DNA of 64,000 nucleotides from Proteinivorax tanatarense (GTDB lineage Bacteria > Bacillota > Proteinivoracia > Proteinivoracales > Proteinivoracaceae). Shown here piece by piece: positions 45,233-54,971 of the stretch. The stretch's first letter is position 1. The number at the start of each line of letters is the position of its first letter. The stretch covers positions 744,001 to 808,000 of the forward strand of contig NZ_CP158367.1 of assembly GCF_040267685.1 (NCBI RefSeq), written 5' to 3'. The translations under genes were made by a program, and so were the position numbers. The notes under the pieces were generated by a model, which was given only the letters and a program-made list of their open reading frames with translations, made no database searches and had not been told where the DNA came from.

Positions 45233-45272
45233 AGCACTTAGCTTAAATAGCTAGGTGCTCTTATTTTTATGG
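45233..45272 (+). terminator. Terminator of ywbE
   Basis: AGCACTTAGCT pairs with AGCTAGGTGCT (one G-T pair) and is followed by CTTATTTTT. The remaining bases to 45487 show no further feature. Confidence 0.85.
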
Positions 45273-45487
45273 TGATAAGTACAGAAAATAACTTTATTCG
45301 TTTTGCCCTTGTAAAAATTTATAAAATAATATAATATCGCTTATAGATAGAAATACATGTCAAAACAACTGACCTTAAACAAATTTTTGGTCAATAAAAC
45401 GAGGTTCTTTTAAAAATCTGTAGCTATGTATCATTTTCATAAATATCTTATGGATGAATAAAAAGGTTATAAACAGGAGGTGATAGG

Positions 45488-45928
45488 GTGACACATAAAA
45501 AAATTGGGTGGATATTCGTTAGTTTACTCTTAATTCTTAACAGTTGTTTTTTTGGGCTGGAACTATATAAAGATGGTATAAGAAACCAGCTGATGGAAAA
45601 GGAGCAGTTAAGTCAAGAAACATTTACGGAGCTTAGTCGGTTAGGTAGTTGGACTTATTTTATAGAAGTTTTGTTGCTAATAATAATTGTAACAGTAGCA
45701 GTTTGGATTATCATGAAAAAGCATAGAAAACTCTTAAGTTTTTTTATCTATGTTAATATAGCAGCCTGTGTTATATTTTTTGGAATAGGTATATTATTAG
45801 CTAATATTTTTGAAGCGGCCCCTGGAAACCTAGTTCAACACTTAATAGGTCCAGCTTTTATCACTGTTATTCTAATTATTTATCAATTGGTTCTTTTATT
45901 TATGAAAAGAAGAGAAATCAAAAATTAA
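45488..45928 (+). CDS. Predicted membrane protein of unknown function
   Basis: The 146-residue protein has four helices: residues 7-24 (first helix), WTYFIEVLLLIIIVTVAVWI, LSFFIYVNIAACVIFFGIGI, and the last helix FITVILIIYQLVLLFM. An external loop between helices 1 and 2 is charged and helical. GTG start behind AACAGGAGGTGAT. No family is recognised. Confidence 0.68.
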   Translation: MTHKKIGWIFVSLLLILNSCFFGLELYKDGIRNQLMEKEQLSQETFTELSRLGSWTYFIEVLLLIIIVTVAVWIIMKKHRKLLSFFIYVNIAACVIFFGIGILLANIFEAAPGNLVQHLIGPAFITVILIIYQLVLLFMKRREIKN

Positions 45929-45944
45929 GTGAGTTAAATACATG

Positions 45945-45981
45945 TAAAAATCCCAAAGTTTAGAAAGACTTTGGGATTTTT
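45945..45981. terminator. Bidirectional terminator between convergent genes
   Basis: AAAAATCCCAAAGT pairs with ACTTTGGGATTTTT around an eight-base loop, with T or A runs on both sides. Confidence 0.9.
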
Positions 45982-46418
45982 AACTCCATATCCACATGAG
46001 GAATATTATCTTCTAGATATTGCTCCGATACAACTTTAAAGCCCAACTTTTTATATAAGTCAACTATATAAAATTGGGCAGATAAATGTATCTTTGTGTA
46101 TTTTGTCTTTGTTTTTATAGTTTCGATAGCTTTAGCTAGTATTGTTTGAGAAAGACCTAAACCACGATAAGATTTGTGGGTTACTACTCTGCCTATAGCT
46201 GCGCTGCTTTCTTTAAAAAGGATGCGGGCATAGCTAACTATTTTGTCATCTTTTTTTAAGTACAAATGCCATGCTTTTTGGTCATTATTGTCAAGTTCAG
46301 GGTATGGGCAATTTTGTTCTACCACAAATATATCTACCCTAAGTTTCATAATTTCGTAAAGATCCTCATTGCTTAGGTCTGAAAAAGTTGCTAAAACAAT
46401 TTCTTCATTTGTGTTCAT
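45960..46418 (-). CDS. GNAT family N-acetyltransferase (ElaA-type)
   Basis: The 152-residue acetyltransferase has LYEIMKLRVDIFVVEQNCPY, then PELDNNDQKAWHLYLKKD, AAIGRVVTHKSYRGLGLSQT (acetyl-CoA loop) and IHLSAQFYIVDLYKKLGF. The N-terminal 'R..vFvvEQ.cpY.e.D..D' pattern is that of ElaA. The acceptor substrate is unknown. ATG behind AGAGAGGAGTGA. Confidence 0.88.
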   Translation of the reverse strand: MNTNEEIVLATFSDLSNEDLYEIMKLRVDIFVVEQNCPYPELDNNDQKAWHLYLKKDDKIVSYARILFKESSAAIGRVVTHKSYRGLGLSQTILAKAIETIKTKTKYTKIHLSAQFYIVDLYKKLGFKVVSEQYLEDNIPHVDMELKIPKSF

Positions 46419-46634
46419 AGAATCACTCCTCTCTATATATATTACCTTATTTTACTTGCTTAAACTACATAGTTTGGTAATTTGCTAAAAGAATTTCCCT
46501 TTGATAAACTTTAGAATAATAAACAACTATTTTTATTTAATTGTAGACAGCTGCTAAATTGCTTAAAAGATGTTTTAGTAGTGGTATAATAACCTTAACT
46601 ATACTGTCACTCTAAAAGGTGTTAGATTAATCTG

Positions 46635-47906
46635 ATGCCCAGTAGCCCATGGGAGGTGATTAAAATAGAATGCCCAATTATACATATGGATATGGATTCT
46701 TTTTTTGCCGCTGTGGAAAAAAGAGATAGACCACAACTTAAATATAAGCCGGTGATTATAGCTAATGACCCCAAAGCAAATCCGAGGGCGGTTGTTTCCA
46801 CCGCATGTTACGTAGCTAGAAAGTTTGGAGTAAGATCAGCTATGTCTGCTGTTCATGCGCAGCGCTTATGTCCTGAAGGCGTTTTTATAGCACCTAACAA
46901 AAATAAATATGCTGATGAAAGCAAGGTTATTATGGAGATACTTCATAGCTTTACCCCAGCTGTAGAGCCACTGTCTATCGATGAGGCTTTTTTAGATGTT
47001 GAAGGCTGTGAAAAACTGTGGGGAAGTTCTCTTGATATAGCGAAAAAAATTCAACATAAAATATTTAAAAAAACAGAGTTAACATGTTCATTGGGGATAG
47101 CTCCCAATAAATATTTAGCAAAGCTATGTTCTGAATATAGGAAGCCTAATGGTATTACCTACCTTCATCCAGAAAAGGTTAATGAGTTTCTATTGCCTAT
47201 GGATGTGGGCAAAATATGGGGAGTTGGTGCAAAGCTAAAATCTGAGTTGAATAAATTGGGGATTTATACGGTGGCAGACTTACAAAAATGCTCTCAAAGT
47301 TTTTTAACTAAACGCTTTAATAAAATGGGAACGCAGTTATGGAGTTTAGCAAGAGGAATTGACAATAGAGCTGTAGAAACAGTTCAAAAGGCACAATCCA
47401 TAAGTAGAGAGTATACCTTTAAAGAGGATATTATAGATGGAGATTATTTAAGAGGTGTGGTTTACTCCACATCTGATGAAATTAGCAGAAAGCTGCGGTC
47501 TAAAAATATAAAGGCTAAAACGGTGTATATAAAGGTGAAGTTTAGTTCCCACAAAACGATAACAAGACAGTATGCCATTAGTTCGGGAACTATGCTTTCG
47601 TCAGATATATCACAAAATGCCGTTAGACTTCTAAAAGATATAACAAGGTTTGAAAAACAATCAATTAGGCTATTAGGGGTTGGGGTTGCAAATTTAACTT
47701 CCCAGCAATCCGCTCAACTAAGCTTTTTCGATTATACAGACAAGAAAGATGAAAAAGAAAAAAAGCTTTTGGAATCTTTAGATGAGGTCTTAACAAAATA
47801 CGGGGAGAGCTCTGTTTTTAGGGCATCCGCTCCAAACGTAATTATGGAGGAAAAGTTACGTGGAAAAGCTAATAGAGAAGAAAATAATAAAAGGGTTAAA
47901 AAATAA
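46635..47906 (+). CDS. dinB: DNA polymerase IV (Y-family)
   Basis: The 423-residue translesion polymerase has IIHMDMDSFFAAVEKRDRPQ, VVSTACYVARKFGVRSAM, VEPLSIDEAFLDVEG (catalytic acids), SLGIAPNKYLAKLCSEYRKP and the little-finger domain ending around QSAQLSFFDY. The ATG at 46635 has only a distant AAAGGTG. A strong GGGAGGTG lies inside the first codons, so the true start may be a GTG or non-standard codon a few residues later. The end overlaps the sigma-factor gene by 47 bases. Confidence 0.93.
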   Translation: MPSSPWEVIKIECPIIHMDMDSFFAAVEKRDRPQLKYKPVIIANDPKANPRAVVSTACYVARKFGVRSAMSAVHAQRLCPEGVFIAPNKNKYADESKVIMEILHSFTPAVEPLSIDEAFLDVEGCEKLWGSSLDIAKKIQHKIFKKTELTCSLGIAPNKYLAKLCSEYRKPNGITYLHPEKVNEFLLPMDVGKIWGVGAKLKSELNKLGIYTVADLQKCSQSFLTKRFNKMGTQLWSLARGIDNRAVETVQKAQSISREYTFKEDIIDGDYLRGVVYSTSDEISRKLRSKNIKAKTVYIKVKFSSHKTITRQYAISSGTMLSSDISQNAVRLLKDITRFEKQSIRLLGVGVANLTSQQSAQLSFFDYTDKKDEKEKKLLESLDEVLTKYGESSVFRASAPNVIMEEKLRGKANREENNKRVKK

Positions 47907-48408
47907 AGAAGAATGGGCTGCAGATAAACTATTGGAGTATTACGGGCATAACATTTATGCCCTTGCCTATAAATTTACAAAGAACGAACATGATGCCAAG
48001 GATGTTACCCAAGAAATTCTGATAAAAGTGTTAGAAAAGATTCATAGTTTTAAAGGTGAAAGTAAGCTTGGGACTTGGATATATCGTTTGGCATACAATT
48101 ATTGTTTAGATTTTTTAAAAACTAGCCAAAAGCATAGCGATGCTTTAAAAAATGTTCCTATAAGTACAGAAAAAGTAGTTAATGATCCTCATAGAATAAT
48201 GGAAAACAAGGATAAGTATTTAAATTTATTTAAAGCTTTAGGGAAACTAGAGGATAAGTATAGAAACATTATTATATTAAAGGAATTTAGAGGGTTGACA
48301 TATGAGCAAATAGGGCATCATCTAGATATCCCCAAAGGTTCAGTAAAATCTTCTCTTTATAGAGCAAGAAAAAAGCTAGCGGAATTGCACTCAACATTGG
48401 AACAATGA
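47860..48408 (+). CDS. ECF-type RNA polymerase sigma factor
   Basis: The 182-residue sigma-70 family protein has region 2 (YKFTKNEHDAKDVTQEILIK, TWIYRLAYNYCLDFLK) and region 4 (YRNIIILKEFRGLTYEQIGH, IPKGSVKSSLYRARKKL), close to SigW-type factors. The GTG start lies inside the end of dinB behind GGAGG. The next gene encodes a ZAS-type anti-sigma, as is usual. The pair probably responds to envelope stress. Overlap with dinB suggests coupled expression. Confidence 0.92.
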   Translation: MEKLIEKKIIKGLKNKEEWAADKLLEYYGHNIYALAYKFTKNEHDAKDVTQEILIKVLEKIHSFKGESKLGTWIYRLAYNYCLDFLKTSQKHSDALKNVPISTEKVVNDPHRIMENKDKYLNLFKALGKLEDKYRNIIILKEFRGLTYEQIGHHLDIPKGSVKSSLYRARKKLAELHSTLEQ

Positions 48409-48447
48409 TAAAAAATATTCGTCTAAGTAGTAAGGACGGTGAAAATT

Positions 48448-48987
48448 ATGAAATGCAATGACATCCAGTTAATTATAGAAAAAAGTTATGACTCTCCATT
48501 GAGTAAAAAAGAAAGTAAGCTAGTTTTGCAACATATTAAAAGATGTGCAAGTTGTAAAGGGAAATATGATTTTGCATTAACATATAGGGAGTCGCTTACA
48601 GATAATAATCAGATTAAAATGCCGGAAGGTTTGAGGGATGATTTTTTGAAACAAGCTAAAAGCCAACAGTTAATTAGCGATAAGAATAAACATAAACAAA
48701 AACAAAAACGTCCCTTAGCTATAGCATACAAAGCTAGTGCAATTGCTGCTGTATTATTGTTATTGTTTATAAGCGTCGATATTTTAGGCCAACTAGGTGC
48801 AGAATTACCAGAGCGACCGCAGGGTGAAGAGTTTCAAAAAATGGACATTATTCAAGAGGAAAAAACTGAATTGGATGATGCTGATAACTTGATACAGTTA
48901 GTGGTGGATCGAATAATGTATATTGTTATAGCGGTGATACTGTTAGTTCCCTTTGGATGGAATTATCTAAAAACCAAAAAAAGTTGA
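48448..48987 (+). CDS. Anti-sigma factor with zinc-binding ZAS domain (RsiW-like)
   Basis: The 179-residue protein has an N-terminal ZAS motif HxxxCxxC in LQHIKRCASCKGKY near residue 32. Helix YKASAIAAVLLLLFISVDIL lies around residue 90. A charged segment (RPQGEEFQKMDIIQEEKTEL) and a second hydrophobic stretch (IMYIVIAVILLVPFGW) near the C-terminus follow. It would hold the preceding sigma factor at the membrane. The ATG at 48448 is preferred over the GTG at 48439 because MKCNDIQ is the usual start for the family and GGTG is well spaced. Confidence 0.85.
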   Translation: MKCNDIQLIIEKSYDSPLSKKESKLVLQHIKRCASCKGKYDFALTYRESLTDNNQIKMPEGLRDDFLKQAKSQQLISDKNKHKQKQKRPLAIAYKASAIAAVLLLLFISVDILGQLGAELPERPQGEEFQKMDIIQEEKTELDDADNLIQLVVDRIMYIVIAVILLVPFGWNYLKTKKS

Positions 48988-49167
48988 TATAAAATTATCG
49001 GATAAGTCCCGGGAATTGCTGCGTAAAAAGCGCCAAGTACTGGTATTTTACAGCTCAAATAACGACAGTGGTAAATACTAGCAAAGGGAGTTTTGAAAAA
49101 TGCCAAAGGAAATCTCAACTAAAATGGAGTATAATTAAGATATAGTAAATAAGGAGTTGTTTAATTT

Positions 49168-51669
49168 ATGAAAAAATTGATTGTAATTGATGGCAATAGT
49201 TTGATTTATCGTGCTTTTTTTGCGTTACCTCTTTTGCAAACTGAAGGTGGTCGTTACACTAATGGGGTATATGGGTTTACCACCATGCTACTAAAAATGT
49301 TAGAAGATGAAAAACCAGATTATATGTTAGTGGCATTTGACAAAGGGAAAAAAAACTTTCGACACGATACATACAAGGAATATAAGGGACATCGCCCTAG
49401 CACTCCAGATGAGCTTAGAGAGCAATTTAAAACAGTTAAAGAGATGCTAGAGCTTATGAATATAAAGTTTTATGAAGCGGAGAACTATGAAGCAGATGAT
49501 ATAATAGGAACTGTTTGTGAACAAGCTAAAGGGCAAAAGCTTAAAACTACGGTAGTTACTGGAGATAAAGATATTTTACAATTAGTGGATGAGTCTGTTG
49601 AAGTAATGTTGACAAGAAAAGGGATTACCAACACAGAAAGATACGATGTGGAAAAGTTTAAGGAAGTTTATGGTATCAACCCCGCACAGTTTATTGATAT
49701 AAAAGGCTTGATGGGCGACTCTTCTGATAATATTCCCGGTGTGCCAGGAGTCGGTGAAAAAACAGCGCTAAAGTTTATCAAAAAGTATAAAGATATCGAA
49801 GGTGTTTACGAAAATGTAGAAGAGTGCGGTGGGCCTAAAATGCGTGAAAAACTAAAGGCCAATAAAGATATAGCATTTATTAGCAAAGACCTAGCTACAA
49901 TTTTTAAAGAGGTGCCAATTGATTTCAAGTTTGAAGATCTAAACATAGGAATTTTCGATGTAAAGTTAAAAGATATGTTTATGGATTTAGAATTTAACTC
50001 ATTACTGCCTAAGCTTAATATTGAGACACCTCAGCAACAATTAAAGGAGTTAGAAATAAAAGGTAATACTAACGCTAAAGATTTACAAAATAAAAAGGTT
50101 GCTTTTTGGTGGACTGATAGTACTATCTATGTCTGCGACGGTAAACTGGTTTATAAGCTGGAAGATGAAAAACAGATGAATCAGTTTTTGTGTGATGAAA
50201 GCATAGATAAAATATGCTATGATAAAAAGAGTGTTTTACACAAAGCAAGTGATATAGGCTGTCAGCCAAAGGAGTTGAAATTTTGTTCGGTTATAGCGGC
50301 ATACCTTTTAAAACCAGAACAAAAAGAATATACAATGGAGTTTTTGTCCACAAACTATATTGGAAACACTGCTGTGTGTGATGAATTTCCACAAAATTAT
50401 AGCTATGCCCTTTATAACATAGCTCAAAACCTTAAAAAGGAACTAGAGGAGAAAAAGCTTTGGAAGCTATATTTAGAATTAGAACTTCCTCTTACGGAAG
50501 TTTTATATACTATGGAAAGAAATGGAGTAAACATAGACAGAGAACATTTAACTGAACTAAAAGATGAGTTTTCAAAAAGGCTTGCCGATTTGGAGGAGAA
50601 AATTTACTCCTATACTGATGAAAAGTTTAATATAAACTCACCAAAACAATTGGGGAAAATTCTTTTTGAAGAATTAAACTTACCGGTGATAAAGAAAACT
50701 AAGACAGGATACTCTACAGATGTATCGGTACTGGAAAAGCTTCGCACCGAGCATCCTATTATAGAGCATTTGTTGCAATATCGCATGGTGGCTAAGATAA
50801 AATCAACTTATCTAGAAGGGATGGAAGGGTTGATAGGCAAAAATGACGGAAAAATTCACACCCACTTTAACCAGACCATAACAGCTACTGGTCGATTAAG
50901 CAGTACTGAGCCTAATCTGCAGAACATACCTATTCGAGTGGAGGAAGGTAGAAAGGTAAGGAAAATATTTGTGCCCCACCAAAAAGATAATATTTTAGTT
51001 TCTTTGGACTATTCTCAGATAGAGCTAAGAATAATGGCCCATATGTCCCAAGATTCAGTTATGATAGATGGCTTTAAAAAAGAGCAAGATATTCATACTA
51101 GAACAGCGGCGGAAGTTTATGGGGTTGATTTAGAAGAGGTTACTTATGAGCAAAGAAGAAATGCAAAAGCTGTAAACTTTGGCATAGTATATGGAATAAG
51201 TGATTACGGATTATCACAAAACTTAGGTATCAGCCGGAAGCAAGCTAAGGAATATATCGATAGATATTTTGAAAGATATGTAGGCGTAAAAAGTTTTATT
51301 GAAGAAACAGTTGAGAAAGCAAAGGAGAAAGGGTATGTAACTACACTGTTTAATAGAAGAAGGTATATCCCTGAGATAAACAGTCGTTCATTTCATCGTA
51401 GAAGTTTTGCAGAAAGAACAGCAGTAAATACACCTATACAAGGGACAGCAGCTGATATAATCAAAAAAGCCATGGTGGATATCCATAAAGCTAATCTTGC
51501 CTGTGATATGTTACTTCAGGTTCATGATGATTTGGTATTTGAAATAGATAAAAGCAAAGCTGACCAAGTTATACCCCAAATTAGAACATTGATGGAAGGA
51601 ACAATAAAGTTAGATGTAGCGTTAACTGTCGATGTTAACAAAGGTAATAATTGGTATAACATGGAGTAA
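49168..51669 (+). CDS. polA: DNA polymerase I
   Basis: The 833-residue enzyme has a 5'-3' exonuclease domain (1-290: LIVIDGNSLIYRAFFALPLL, YEADDIIGT, GDSSDNIPGVPGVGEKTALK). A middle 3'-5' exonuclease-like domain lacks readable catalytic acids and is probably inactive, as in Bacillus. The polymerase domain has ATGRLSSTEPNLQNIPIR, VSLDYSQIELRIMAHMS, RRNAKAVNFGIVYGIS and LQVHDDLVFEI. It fills gaps in repair and removes Okazaki primers. It is first in the polA-mutM block. Confidence 0.97.
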   Translation: MKKLIVIDGNSLIYRAFFALPLLQTEGGRYTNGVYGFTTMLLKMLEDEKPDYMLVAFDKGKKNFRHDTYKEYKGHRPSTPDELREQFKTVKEMLELMNIKFYEAENYEADDIIGTVCEQAKGQKLKTTVVTGDKDILQLVDESVEVMLTRKGITNTERYDVEKFKEVYGINPAQFIDIKGLMGDSSDNIPGVPGVGEKTALKFIKKYKDIEGVYENVEECGGPKMREKLKANKDIAFISKDLATIFKEVPIDFKFEDLNIGIFDVKLKDMFMDLEFNSLLPKLNIETPQQQLKELEIKGNTNAKDLQNKKVAFWWTDSTIYVCDGKLVYKLEDEKQMNQFLCDESIDKICYDKKSVLHKASDIGCQPKELKFCSVIAAYLLKPEQKEYTMEFLSTNYIGNTAVCDEFPQNYSYALYNIAQNLKKELEEKKLWKLYLELELPLTEVLYTMERNGVNIDREHLTELKDEFSKRLADLEEKIYSYTDEKFNINSPKQLGKILFEELNLPVIKKTKTGYSTDVSVLEKLRTEHPIIEHLLQYRMVAKIKSTYLEGMEGLIGKNDGKIHTHFNQTITATGRLSSTEPNLQNIPIRVEEGRKVRKIFVPHQKDNILVSLDYSQIELRIMAHMSQDSVMIDGFKKEQDIHTRTAAEVYGVDLEEVTYEQRRNAKAVNFGIVYGISDYGLSQNLGISRKQAKEYIDRYFERYVGVKSFIEETVEKAKEKGYVTTLFNRRRYIPEINSRSFHRRSFAERTAVNTPIQGTAADIIKKAMVDIHKANLACDMLLQVHDDLVFEIDKSKADQVIPQIRTLMEGTIKLDVALTVDVNKGNNWYNME

Positions 51670-51686
51670 GAAAAGGAGAATGGTAG

Positions 51687-52502
51687 ATGCCAGAGTTACC
51701 GGAAGTGCAAAATGTAGTAGATGGACTTAAAATTTTGCAAGATAGGTATGTGGAGGATGTAAAAGTTTATAACGTTAACACCGTAAAAAATCCTAACACA
51801 TCAGACGATTTTGAAGATATATTAGAAGGTAAAAAGGTTTTGGATGTGTTTAGAAGAGGGAAATATATAGTTTTTCAGCTGGATGCAGATTATAAACTTA
51901 TAACCCACCTTCGTATGACAGGTGCACTTGTGGTTGGTGAAAAAGAGGTCACAAAGTACACAAGGGTTGGTTTTTTGTTTAGTAAGAATCTAGCAGTGAA
52001 CTTTAATGATATTAGAAGGTTTGGCACTATGTCACTTTTGCATCAGGAAGAATTATATAAAGAGAAAGGTTATTTTAACTTAGGGGTAGAACCTTTAAGT
52101 AAAGAGTTTAACCACAGATATATGTTAGGCAAATTATCATCTAACAGAGCGATAAAGACTGTTATTTTAGATCAAACTATTATAGCTGGCTTAGGCAATA
52201 TTTACGCCGATGAATGTTTGTTTTTAGCGGGGATACACCCCAACCGAAAAGGGAGGGAGTTAACCAAACAGGAAGCGTGCATATTAGTTGATAAAATTAA
52301 GCTAGTGTTAGAAAAAGCAATTAACTGTGGAGGAACAACTTTTAGAGACTATAAAAATTCAAAAGGGGAAAGTGGGAACTTTCAACAGCATCTACATGTA
52401 TATGGTAGAAAGGGTCAAAAATGTTTGCTTTGCAATAAAGGGTTAAAAAACAGTAAAATATCTGGTAGGACAACGGTTTTTTGCCCAAATTGCCAGAGGT
52501 AG
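51687..52502 (+). CDS. mutM: Formamidopyrimidine-DNA glycosylase
   Basis: The 271-residue Fpg has the invariant start MPELPEVQNVVDGL (catalytic P2 and E3), LITHLRMTGALVV, IAGLGNIYADECLFLAGIHP and a C-terminal zinc finger (CLLC at about 250, CPNC at the end). It excises 8-oxoguanine. ATG behind AAAAGGAGAA, 17 bases after polA, so they share a transcript. Confidence 0.96.
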   Translation: MPELPEVQNVVDGLKILQDRYVEDVKVYNVNTVKNPNTSDDFEDILEGKKVLDVFRRGKYIVFQLDADYKLITHLRMTGALVVGEKEVTKYTRVGFLFSKNLAVNFNDIRRFGTMSLLHQEELYKEKGYFNLGVEPLSKEFNHRYMLGKLSSNRAIKTVILDQTIIAGLGNIYADECLFLAGIHPNRKGRELTKQEACILVDKIKLVLEKAINCGGTTFRDYKNSKGESGNFQQHLHVYGRKGQKCLLCNKGLKNSKISGRTTVFCPNCQR

Positions 52503-52563
52503 ACTCACAGCGTTTGCTCAAACACCATATATTATTACACCTTTAAAATCAAGAGGTGATTAT

Positions 52564-53184
52564 ATGGAAGTTTGGGCAATGCTGTTGTTAGGTATGGCTG
52601 TTAGTATTGATGGGCTAGGTGCGGGTGTGGCATATGGTATAAACAAGGTTAGGATGAGCACAATTACAATAATTTTAGTTTCAATAGCATCCGGGTTTGC
52701 AATCTATCTTAGCTTATTAGGTGGTAGGATTTTTTCTAACTTTGTTACGCCAAATACCTCAGAGTACATCGGAGCGGCTATTTTAATGATTATGGGTCTA
52801 TTTTTGTTTGGAAATGGATTAAAAACGTTACTTTCTAAGGCAAAGCAAGTTGGTTTTAACCATAGAAAGTGGTATCTTAATATATTAGCAATATTAAAAC
52901 AGCCTATGGCTGCTGATATCGATAAATCAGGAACCATAAGCTATTATGAGGGTGTATTGCTAGGAGTAGCTTTAGCTATGGATGCTTTTGGCGCTGGTTT
53001 TGGAGCAGCCCTCTCTGGAGCAAATCCTGAACTGTTGGCATTAACAGTTGTTCTTTTTAAGGGTATAATGTTGAGTACAGGACTTTATGTTGGAAATTTA
53101 TTTTCTAACCTTTCATGGCAGGGTATTTTAGTTTTATTGCCGGGGATAATATTTTTTACCCTTGGCGCAATTAATCTGTTATAA
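52564..53184 (+). CDS. ytaF: Sporulation membrane protein YtaF (MntP-like)
   Basis: The 206-residue protein has six helices in two repeats, each with a family motif: LLLGMAVSIDGLGAGVAYGI near the start and GVALAMDAFGAGFGAALSGA in the second half. YtaF sits in the polA-mutM-coaE block of many spore formers. It resembles MntP manganese exporters, but its transport role is not shown. ATG behind AGAGGTGAT. Confidence 0.92.
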   Translation: MEVWAMLLLGMAVSIDGLGAGVAYGINKVRMSTITIILVSIASGFAIYLSLLGGRIFSNFVTPNTSEYIGAAILMIMGLFLFGNGLKTLLSKAKQVGFNHRKWYLNILAILKQPMAADIDKSGTISYYEGVLLGVALAMDAFGAGFGAALSGANPELLALTVVLFKGIMLSTGLYVGNLFSNLSWQGILVLLPGIIFFTLGAINLL

Positions 53185-53226
53185 TATAAAACAGTTAAGC
53201 TTTTCGCTTGACTGTTTTATATTATA
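53180..53226 (+). terminator. Hairpin behind ytaF
   Basis: TATAATATAAAACAGT and AAGC pair with GCTT and ACTGTTTTATATTATA around TTTTC. It starts at the stop codon. The T run is weak, so some read-through to coaE is likely. Confidence 0.6.
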
Positions 53227-53334
53227 AAAAAGCTTTATAAGAAAACGATGGCAAGCCATTTAAACCTTTATATATAATTTGGAAACTAGGTTTGTTATAA
53301 AAAATGATGCATAAATATATTAGGAGGGAATAAT

Positions 53335-53931
53335 GTGTTAATCATAGGATTGACTGGAGGTATAGCTAGCGGAAAAAGCACTATTTCAAAGCTATTAAAA
53401 AGAATGGGCGCTAAAATTATTGATGCAGATATAGAGGCAAAAGCAGTTACAAAACCAGGGACACCTGCATGGGAAAAGCTTGTAGAACGATTTGGGAATG
53501 AAATTTTAAGACATGATAATACAATAGATAGAAGAAAGCTTGGTAATATAGTTTTTGGAAATGAAAAAAAATTGTCAGACCTAAATAACATAGTTCATCC
53601 TCAGGCTATTAAAAGAATAGAAAACAAAATATCAAAGATGAAAAGTTGGAATAAATATAAAGCGATAGTTTTGGATGCGCCGCTGTTAATTGAAACCAAT
53701 ATGGTAGATTTAGTGGATGAAGTGTGGTTAGTAGCGGTAGATAAACAGACCCAGATTAATAGGTTGATTAATAGGGATAACTTTACTGAAGAACAAGCAA
53801 AGGCAAGACTTCAGGCTCAAATGTCTTTAGAAGAAAAGAAAAAGGTGGCAGATGTAATTATTGACAACACAGGAACTAGAAGGCAGACAAGAGAGCAAAT
53901 TTTATCTCTTTGGGAAAAAAGGGTGAAATAG
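53335..53931 (+). CDS. coaE: Dephospho-CoA kinase
   Basis: The 198-residue kinase has P-loop IIGLTGGIASGKSTISKLL at the start, then IIDADIEAKAVT, IVLDAPLLIETNM and VDKQTQINRLINRD. It performs the last step of CoA synthesis. GTG start behind AGGAGGGAATAAT. Confidence 0.96.
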   Translation: MLIIGLTGGIASGKSTISKLLKRMGAKIIDADIEAKAVTKPGTPAWEKLVERFGNEILRHDNTIDRRKLGNIVFGNEKKLSDLNNIVHPQAIKRIENKISKMKSWNKYKAIVLDAPLLIETNMVDLVDEVWLVAVDKQTQINRLINRDNFTEEQAKARLQAQMSLEEKKKVADVIIDNTGTRRQTREQILSLWEKRVK

Positions 53932-53957
53932 TGTCAAAGAGTTAGGGGGACAATATA

Positions 53958-54515
53958 TTGAAGACAAGGTTTAAGGTATACGGACTTATAATAATTTTAG
54001 TGTTAGCCATATTATTTGTTTTGCAACAAACTGATGTATTATGGAGACATCTGTACCCAACAGAGTATAATGAACTTGTTTATGAGTATAGTGAAAAATA
54101 TGACTTAGACCCCTATTTGATTTTTTCTATAATTAGGATAGAAAGTAGGTATAATGAAGACGCTGTATCTAGAAGAGGAGCATTAGGTTTAATGCAGTTA
54201 ATGCCTGATACAGCAAAATGGATTGGAGAAAAGCAAGATATTGAGATTAACAACAACGAAGATATCTTAAACCCTGAAACAAATATTGCTTTAGGATCAT
54301 GGTACTTAAAACATCTTATAGATTACTATGATGACAAAACTATTGCAATTGCAGCTTACAATGCCGGTCGTGGTAATGTGAGTAGATGGTTAGAAGAAGG
54401 TTTATGGGATGGCACCTTAAATTCTGCAGCTGACATTCCTTTTGCAGAAACTAGAGAATATGTATACAAAGTTAATATAGCCCATAAGAAATATAGAGAA
54501 ATCTATTACGACTAA
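53958..54515 (+). CDS. Membrane-anchored lytic transglycosylase (Slt family)
   Basis: The 185-residue protein has an N-terminal membrane helix (LIIILVLAILFVLQQ) and an SLT domain: LDPYLIFSIIRIESRYNEDA (catalytic Glu in RIESRY), SRRGALGLMQLMPDTAKWIG, NIALGSWYLKHL and IAAYNAGRGNVSRWL. It cleaves peptidoglycan outside the membrane. TTG start behind TTAGGGGGA. It ends the polA block. Confidence 0.93.
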   Translation: MKTRFKVYGLIIILVLAILFVLQQTDVLWRHLYPTEYNELVYEYSEKYDLDPYLIFSIIRIESRYNEDAVSRRGALGLMQLMPDTAKWIGEKQDIEINNNEDILNPETNIALGSWYLKHLIDYYDDKTIAIAAYNAGRGNVSRWLEEGLWDGTLNSAADIPFAETREYVYKVNIAHKKYREIYYD

Positions 54516-54529
54516 ATATATTTTCACAA

Positions 54530-54588
54530 AAAATGAGAACTGTGTTCAAACATTATATTATCAATGTTTGAACACGGTTCTCATTTTA
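54530..54588 (+). terminator. Terminator of the polA-coaE-slt block
   Basis: Arms of about 25 bases (AATGAGAACTGTGTTCAAAC and its near-exact complement) close around ATATTATC with one G-T pair. The bases from here to 54896 hold no gene or clear structure. Confidence 0.85.
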
Positions 54589-54896
54589 AATTAATTAGAG
54601 GCTTTATTTTGAAATAAAACTTTATATCCCCCCCACTTTTCTTACTATACTATTACAATTAGATTAAGGGTTTTAGAAATAAAATCGGGTGGGACACCGT
54701 TAATCGATAAGGTGTTGCTAAATTATAAAATAAAATATAAAGTTGCATATATATTTACAAAAAGGTACTAGAGAAGTTTTAAGCCGTCACAGAAAGGCAA
54801 ACAACAACTTTTATCATATAAAAATATAGAAGTAAACCCTATTACTGAACATTTAAAAGGTTTGCCAAAAAATATTACAAAAAATATTTAAACTTT

Positions 54897-54923
54897 GCAG
54901 GAGTATTACAAATAATGTAGAAT
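54897..54923 (+). promoter_or_regulatory. Sigma-H-type promoter of binding protein 1
   Basis: GCAGGAGTA and GTAGAAT fit the sigma-H consensus (RnAGGAwww, RnnGAAT). From AGGA to GAAT is 21 bases, the same as in front of both paralogues. Confidence 0.65.
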
Positions 54924-54971
54924 ATAGTAACTGTAAAGTAATGTGATAAAAATATAGGGAGGTAGAAAAAA

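Noticed and set aside
45355-45415. 18-codon frame upstream of the 45488 gene
   Set aside because: It has no ribosome site and lies in A/T-rich DNA.
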